DNA of 64,000 bases, from assembly GCA_035502855.1 (NCBI GenBank), contig DATJTX010000016.1, positions 1 to 64,000 on the forward strand. Reading direction: 5' to 3'. Made by a program: the position numbers and the translations under genes. The DNA is from Candidatus Baltobacteraceae bacterium. Lineage in GTDB: Bacteria > Vulcanimicrobiota > Vulcanimicrobiia > Vulcanimicrobiales > Vulcanimicrobiaceae. Below are positions 60,673 to 64,000 of the stretch, piece after piece; position 1 is the stretch's first letter; the number at the start of each line of letters is the position of its first letter. The notes below the pieces were generated by a model, which saw only the letters and a list, made by a program, of their open reading frames with translations, searched no databases and was not told where the DNA came from.

Positions 60673-60690
60673 CTAGCCCAAATGGGCTAG
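60673..60690. promoter_or_regulatory. Palindrome between divergent LuxR- and AraC-type genes
   Basis: CTAGCCCA (60673-60680), AA, TGGGCTAG (60683-60690): two perfect 8-base arms around a 2-base centre. The loop is too short for a stable RNA hairpin, so it is probably a dimer-binding operator. A half-site ACTAG also occurs just before it (near 60661-60665). Confidence 0.6.
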
Positions 60691-60718
60691 CTCCACCCCG
60701 TCTATTGGAGGCTGCAGC

Positions 60719-61114
60719 GTGCTCGATACCGTTCAAGCCTTTGAGTCCCGTCTTTTGGCCGACGACGTGCAACGGCGGATTCTCTACTATCCGCGGACGC
60801 TGGCCGCGGCGCAGTACGTTCGCGAGCACATCGGCGAACCGATTCGCCTGGAAACGGTCGCTGCGCTCGCCGGAATGACCACCTGCGCCTTCTCGCGCTA
60901 TTTTGCCGAAAAAGTCGGTATCACGTTCTCGACGCTGGTAAAAACGCTACGGATCGAATACGCGCTCACGCACCTCGAACGCCGCGACGGTGCGATCTCC
61001 ACGCTCGCAACGCAAACCGGCTATCAGAGCTGCTGCACGTTTTCGCGCGCGTTCAAAGACGTCATGGGACAATCGCCGTCGCAATACCGCCGCCGGATGC
61101 TTTTCGAACCCTGA
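60719..61114 (+). CDS. AraC-family transcriptional regulator, DNA-binding domain only
   Basis: The 131-residue protein starts at the GTG at 60719 and consists of two helix-turn-helix motifs: AAAQYVREHIGEPIRLETVAALAGMTTCAFSRYFAEKVG (first) and ISTLATQTGYQSCCTFSRAFKDVMGQSPSQYRRRM (second, with the family PSQYR ending). The usual ligand-binding part is absent, so it may be constitutive or depend on a partner. It is divergent from the LuxR-type gene with a palindrome between. Confidence 0.92.
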   Translation: MLDTVQAFESRLLADDVQRRILYYPRTLAAAQYVREHIGEPIRLETVAALAGMTTCAFSRYFAEKVGITFSTLVKTLRIEYALTHLERRDGAISTLATQTGYQSCCTFSRAFKDVMGQSPSQYRRRMLFEP

Positions 61115-61166
61115 CGCTCGAGGGCCGGCAGGTCTAGACGCCGCGACCGCCAAGCGGTTCGTCGCT

Positions 61167-61352
61167 ATGGAACACACGCTCATCCACATGGCCGAGACCG
61201 CCGCTTGGGCGTTCTTCATCATCTTCGTGTTCGCGATCATCGGCGTCGTCGCGACGGTCCGCTGGATCGTCAATCTCGTCACCGGCGCAGAGCGGGCCGT
61301 CGAAGGCGGCGTGCGTAACGTCGAAGACAGCATCACGCACCGCGGCGACTAG
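61167..61352 (+). CDS. 61-residue single-pass membrane protein
   Basis: The ATG at 61167 opens a short frame (MEHTLIHMAETAAWAFFIIFVFAIIGVV and a second part with NLVTGAERAVEGGVRNVEDSI). One helix (AAWAFFIIFVFAIIGVVATVRWIV) spans the membrane. An internal Met at 61188 is an alternative start. It faces the GNAT gene end-to-end. No family recognised. Confidence 0.6.
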   Translation: MEHTLIHMAETAAWAFFIIFVFAIIGVVATVRWIVNLVTGAERAVEGGVRNVEDSITHRGD

Positions 61353-61358
61353 GGTAGC

Positions 61359-62183
61359 TCAAAACAGAATCGTCTGAAATTCGCCGACGGTCACGAAGCC
61401 GGCGCGTTCGTAGAGCGCGATGGCTTTCTCGTTGAAGTCGTTGACGTACAGTGAGAGCGAGGGCGTGAGTTCCAGCAACCGGTCGCAGACAGCGCCCAGC
61501 GCGGCGGTCGCAAGGCCCCGGCCGCGTAGTTCGGGCGGCGTCCAAATGCCCTGCAGCTGCGCGGTCATCGGACTCCACGGCCCGACGTTGCAAAAGAAGC
61601 AAAGCCGCCCGAGCGATTCACCGACCCACCACAGTCCGCGATCGATCATCGTGCGCACGTTCGAGGTGAATTCGGGTGAGGTCCGCATCGGATCGTAGTC
61701 GAGTTCGAGCGCGATCATCGAGGCCGAGTTGTCGGCAACGATGGGCCACTCGTCGAGCCGTGCCCGCCGCGCGACGACGGTGTGTTCGTACGGACGCAGC
61801 ATCGAACGATCGAGCATCATCACGTGTTGGCGCTCGCGCACGAGGCGAGCGGGTTCGTGGTTGTGCCGGACCAGCCTCCAATAAGCGGAGACCTCCCGGC
61901 GCGGTCCGACGATCATCTTTTCACCGTGGTGCGCGGCGCCCACGCGCGCGAAGGCCTCGACCGTCGCCTGACCGTCGGCGGCCAGCACGACCTGGCGCGC
62001 AAAGTACGCGACGCCGGTGATCTTGCCGGACTCGTCGAGTGCCACGTGAAGGGCGCTGCGCGTGGTTGAGCCGAGATCGAAGAGGATCAGATACGTCAAG
62101 AACACGTTCGCGTACGGCGCGAGCGCCAAATAGGCTAACGCGTCCCGCTCGTGCGCGCTGGTCAAGCGCGTGGTGCGCACCAT
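61359..62183 (-). CDS. GNAT-family N-acetyltransferase
   Basis: The 274-residue protein (ATG 62183, TGATG overlap with the upstream gene) has an N-terminal helical part and a C-terminal acetyl-CoA-binding domain: GIWTPPELRGRGLATAALGAVCDRLL carries the RGRGLAT pyrophosphate loop and LSLYVNDFNEKAIALYERAGFVTVGEFQTILF the terminal strand and Tyr. It resembles the DUF4081-type GNAT group. The substrate is unknown. A longer frame upstream would overlap the next gene and is not needed. Confidence 0.88.
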   Translation of the reverse strand: MVRTTRLTSAHERDALAYLALAPYANVFLTYLILFDLGSTTRSALHVALDESGKITGVAYFARQVVLAADGQATVEAFARVGAAHHGEKMIVGPRREVSAYWRLVRHNHEPARLVRERQHVMMLDRSMLRPYEHTVVARRARLDEWPIVADNSASMIALELDYDPMRTSPEFTSNVRTMIDRGLWWVGESLGRLCFFCNVGPWSPMTAQLQGIWTPPELRGRGLATAALGAVCDRLLELTPSLSLYVNDFNEKAIALYERAGFVTVGEFQTILF

Positions 62184-62701
62184 CAGTCGAGCTGTTCTAC
62201 TACCAACGGCTTGGTCGTCAGCGTCTTGCTGCCGCCCTCGGGCTCGATGCTGATCGCGAGTGCCGCGATCTCTTTCGCATCGCCGGGGAGCGCCACGACG
62301 GCGACGCCGTGCGCATCCGGGACGAACGTCAGCGAGGGCTGCGGCGCTTTGCCGGCGGCCGCTATCGTCCACGCCTGGTAAACTTTGCCGTGCGGCGCAG
62401 CCGCGAGATCGTGCATCGTGATGTAGAGATGGCCGCGCACGCGCACGATCTGCCCACCGGGAATATCGAAGCGCTGCGCGCTCTCGTCCATGAGATCGGC
62501 CATCGTCGAGCGTTCGCTATCGAGATCGCGCACGAGGCCGATCGAGTGCGACTGCGTGCGCGCCGCCTGCGCTTGTGCGGCCCGCAGTTGTTCGATCAAC
62601 GAAAGGTTGACGAGCGAGACCGCAACGGCGATGGCGAAGCACACGGCCGCAACCAGATAGGCCGGCCAGGTGCGCGTGCGGACATCATCCTTGCCGCTCA
62701 T
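62183..62701 (-). CDS. RskA-type anti-sigma factor C-terminal domain protein
   Basis: From ATG 62701 the product has 172 residues. One membrane helix (WPAYLVAAVCFAIAVAVSLVNL) follows a short basic tail, then a coiled linker and an RskA-C domain (about 75-172; GHLYITMHDLAAAPHGKVYQAWTIAAAGKAPQPSLTFVPDAHGVAVVALP). The N-terminal zinc-finger anti-sigma part found in complete RskA proteins is missing, and no sigma factor gene lies here, so it may only sense or bind on the periplasmic side. It overlaps the GNAT gene by one base as TGATG. Confidence 0.82.
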   Translation of the reverse strand: MSGKDDVRTRTWPAYLVAAVCFAIAVAVSLVNLSLIEQLRAAQAQAARTQSHSIGLVRDLDSERSTMADLMDESAQRFDIPGGQIVRVRGHLYITMHDLAAAPHGKVYQAWTIAAAGKAPQPSLTFVPDAHGVAVVALPGDAKEIAALAISIEPEGGSKTLTTKPLVVEQLD

Positions 62702-62763
62702 GTCGTGCCCCTTCGTCCGCCGCGCCGGTAGATTCCCGCAAGCACGCGGCGAAAGAGCCGGCG

Positions 62764-63474
62764 ATGGACGACCTGGTTCGACGATTGCGCGCAGCACGCG
62801 CGGTTCTGGTGCTCACCGGCTCAGGCATCTCGGCCGAGAGCGGATTGCCGACGTTTCGCGGTGTGGGCGGACTTTGGCGCACGCATCGCGTTGAAGAACT
62901 CGCGTCTCCGCAGGGATTTGCGGCCGACCCGCAATTGGTGTGGACGTGGTACAACGAGCGAAATGCCGCGCACCGGCGCGCACAACCGAATGCCGGTCAC
63001 TACGCGCTCGCTGCGCTCGAAGAACGCTATCGCGACTTCACGCTCGCCACCCAAAACGTCGATTCCCTGCATCTTCGTGCCGGCTCGCGCAACGTCGTCG
63101 AACTGCACGGCGCTCTGCGAACCGCACGCTGCACCGGGTGCGAGGAGCGAGAGCCGCTCGATTCGCTCGGGCTTGCGCTCCACCGTATCGAGCATCACTG
63201 CGGCGGACGTCTTCGTCCCGACATCGTCTGGTTCGGCGAACCGCTTCCGGCGGAGGGGTGGGAACGCGCCCGCGCGGCGGCCGATCGGGCCGACGTCATC
63301 CTGGTAATCGGAACCAGCGCGGTGGTCTATCCGGCAGCCGCGCTTGCCCGGCGCAACGGGGCTGCGTTCATCGCGGAGATCAACCCGGAACCCACTGCGA
63401 TCAGCGACCAGGTCGATTGCGTCGTGCGCGGTTCGGCGGCTGAAACGCTGCCGCGGCTTCTCTCATTGCTCTGA
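62764..63474 (+). CDS. NAD-dependent protein deacylase (sirtuin)
   Basis: The 236-residue sirtuin removes acyl groups from lysines using NAD. Motifs: LTGSGISAESGLPTFRG (near 18-34), TQNVDSLHLRAGS and the catalytic His in VELHGAL. The structural zinc cysteines are incomplete: the first pair reads CTGC, but the second is EHHCGG instead of C-x2-C, so the fourth Cys is present and the third is replaced. LRPDIVWFGE and IGTSAVVYPAAAL follow as usual. It lies opposite the anti-sigma-like gene. Confidence 0.9.
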   Translation: MDDLVRRLRAARAVLVLTGSGISAESGLPTFRGVGGLWRTHRVEELASPQGFAADPQLVWTWYNERNAAHRRAQPNAGHYALAALEERYRDFTLATQNVDSLHLRAGSRNVVELHGALRTARCTGCEEREPLDSLGLALHRIEHHCGGRLRPDIVWFGEPLPAEGWERARAAADRADVILVIGTSAVVYPAAALARRNGAAFIAEINPEPTAISDQVDCVVRGSAAETLPRLLSLL

Positions 63475-63489
63475 CGTTTGAGCGATGCG

Positions 63490-64000
63490 TCAGGGCGGCA
63501 GCTGCACGGGCGGCCCTTGATCGTCTTCGTAGGTTCCCACCACCGGCGGAGGCTCGGGAAGGGCCGGCGAGTCGTCGTCGTAGCGCGAGAAGTGCGTGAA
63601 TTCCGGCGGGGCTGTGGCGGTAACGCGTTCGTCGATGGCTTGTTGCGGCGCGGTTTCTTCGGGAGCAATGTACGAGTCCGGTTCGACTGCCGGGATCTCC
63701 TCGGCTTCGTACGAGTGAACTTTCGTTTCGTTGAACGCGCGCTGCGAGGGCAAGGTGAGCAGGTCGTCGTCGGCCGCGCGGCGCGTGAGCCCGCGAACGA
63801 TATACGCGTTTTGCAGCCGGCGCAGTCCGCGCAGCGGAAGCGAGGAGGTTGGAACCCCCACGAAGAGCTCGCGCACCACGTCGTAGGTGGCTTCCGAGGC
63901 AATGATTCCGGCGTTGAGCTCTTCGGAGGCCGCCTCTAACCGCGCCGCGACCTGCGCGGGATTTCCCACGATCGCAAATTCACGCCGGTCCTTGTAGCCC
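63490..64000 (-). CDS. Class III adenylate/guanylate cyclase, C-terminal part
   Basis: The frame enters from the window edge and ends at 63490, so only the last 169 or so residues are visible. The family's REFAIVGNPAQVAARLE motif (cyclase homology domain end) is seen at the edge and continues to LRRLQNAYIVRGL. A low-complexity, proline- and acid-rich tail (about 90 residues) follows. Class III cyclases make cAMP or cGMP. The upstream catalytic core and any sensor domains lie outside the window. Confidence 0.8.
   Translation of the reverse strand, partial: GYKDRREFAIVGNPAQVAARLEAASEELNAGIIASEATYDVVRELFVGVPTSSLPLRGLRRLQNAYIVRGLTRRAADDDLLTLPSQRAFNETKVHSYEAEEIPAVEPDSYIAPEETAPQQAIDERVTATAPPEFTHFSRYDDDSPALPEPPPVVGTYEDDQGPPVQLPP

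Overview
The window is high-GC bacterial chromosome, densely packed on both strands. The organism looks diderm: there is a predicted outer-membrane beta-barrel, several lipoprotein signals and many secreted proteins. It also carries competence genes (comEC, comEA), selenocysteine decoding genes (selA, selB and a tRNA-Sec gene) and several genes that may start without a leader or at unusual codons. The general style (small secreted families, S10-like peptidases, WD/BNR-repeat proteins) recalls soil lineages such as Vulcanimicrobiota/Eremiobacterota, but that placement is an impression and not something the sequence proves.

Layout. 1-1.1 kb: two tandem secreted paralogues of unknown function, the first cut by the window edge. 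1.2-10.6 kb: comEC, a sugar-nucleotide epimerase, an FAD monooxygenase, leuS, comEA, an acyl-CoA synthetase and a PadR regulator. 11.1-17.2 kb: two tandem secreted S10-type serine carboxypeptidases and a large secreted BNR-repeat protein. 17.3-20.3 kb: two small secreted proteins, an arginine dihydrolase/DDAH-type enzyme and a TPM-domain protein. 20.4-23.1 kb: a compact, translationally coupled operon tsaE-tsaB-rimI-yqeK-rsfS-small membrane protein (t6A tRNA modification, ribosome maturation and silencing), in which yqeK and rsfS lack ordinary start codons. 23.1-26.1 kb: a small acidic protein and gyrA. 26.2-29.2 kb: lower-GC accessory stretch with three unrecognised lipoproteins.

29.3-35.9 kb: thioredoxin, selA, a heptad-repeat membrane protein, an APC transporter, selB and adenine deaminase. 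35.9-49.6 kb: a DUF155/RMND1-like membrane protein, clpB, an ArsR regulator facing a small protein plus MFS exporter (with a clear operator/promoter between them), typA with a coupled frameshifted small gene, a GAF histidine kinase and a GGDEF-EAL protein. 49.8 kb: tRNA-Sec. 50.0-53.7 kb: a probable accessory insert behind the tRNA gene with hipBA toxin-antitoxin, two XRE regulators and a DUF3237 protein.

53.7-61.1 kb: beta-barrel protein, quinohaemoprotein dehydrogenase (beta-propeller plus cytochrome c, but with the usual catalytic Asp replaced), a second PQQ-like propeller lipoprotein, an unrecognised protein, a LuxR-type regulator and a divergent AraC-type regulator with a strong palindrome between them. 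This is the best candidate here for a little-described functional module. 61.1-64.0 kb: small membrane protein, GNAT acetyltransferase, RskA-like anti-sigma C-terminal domain protein, sirtuin, and the 3' end of a class III adenylate cyclase.
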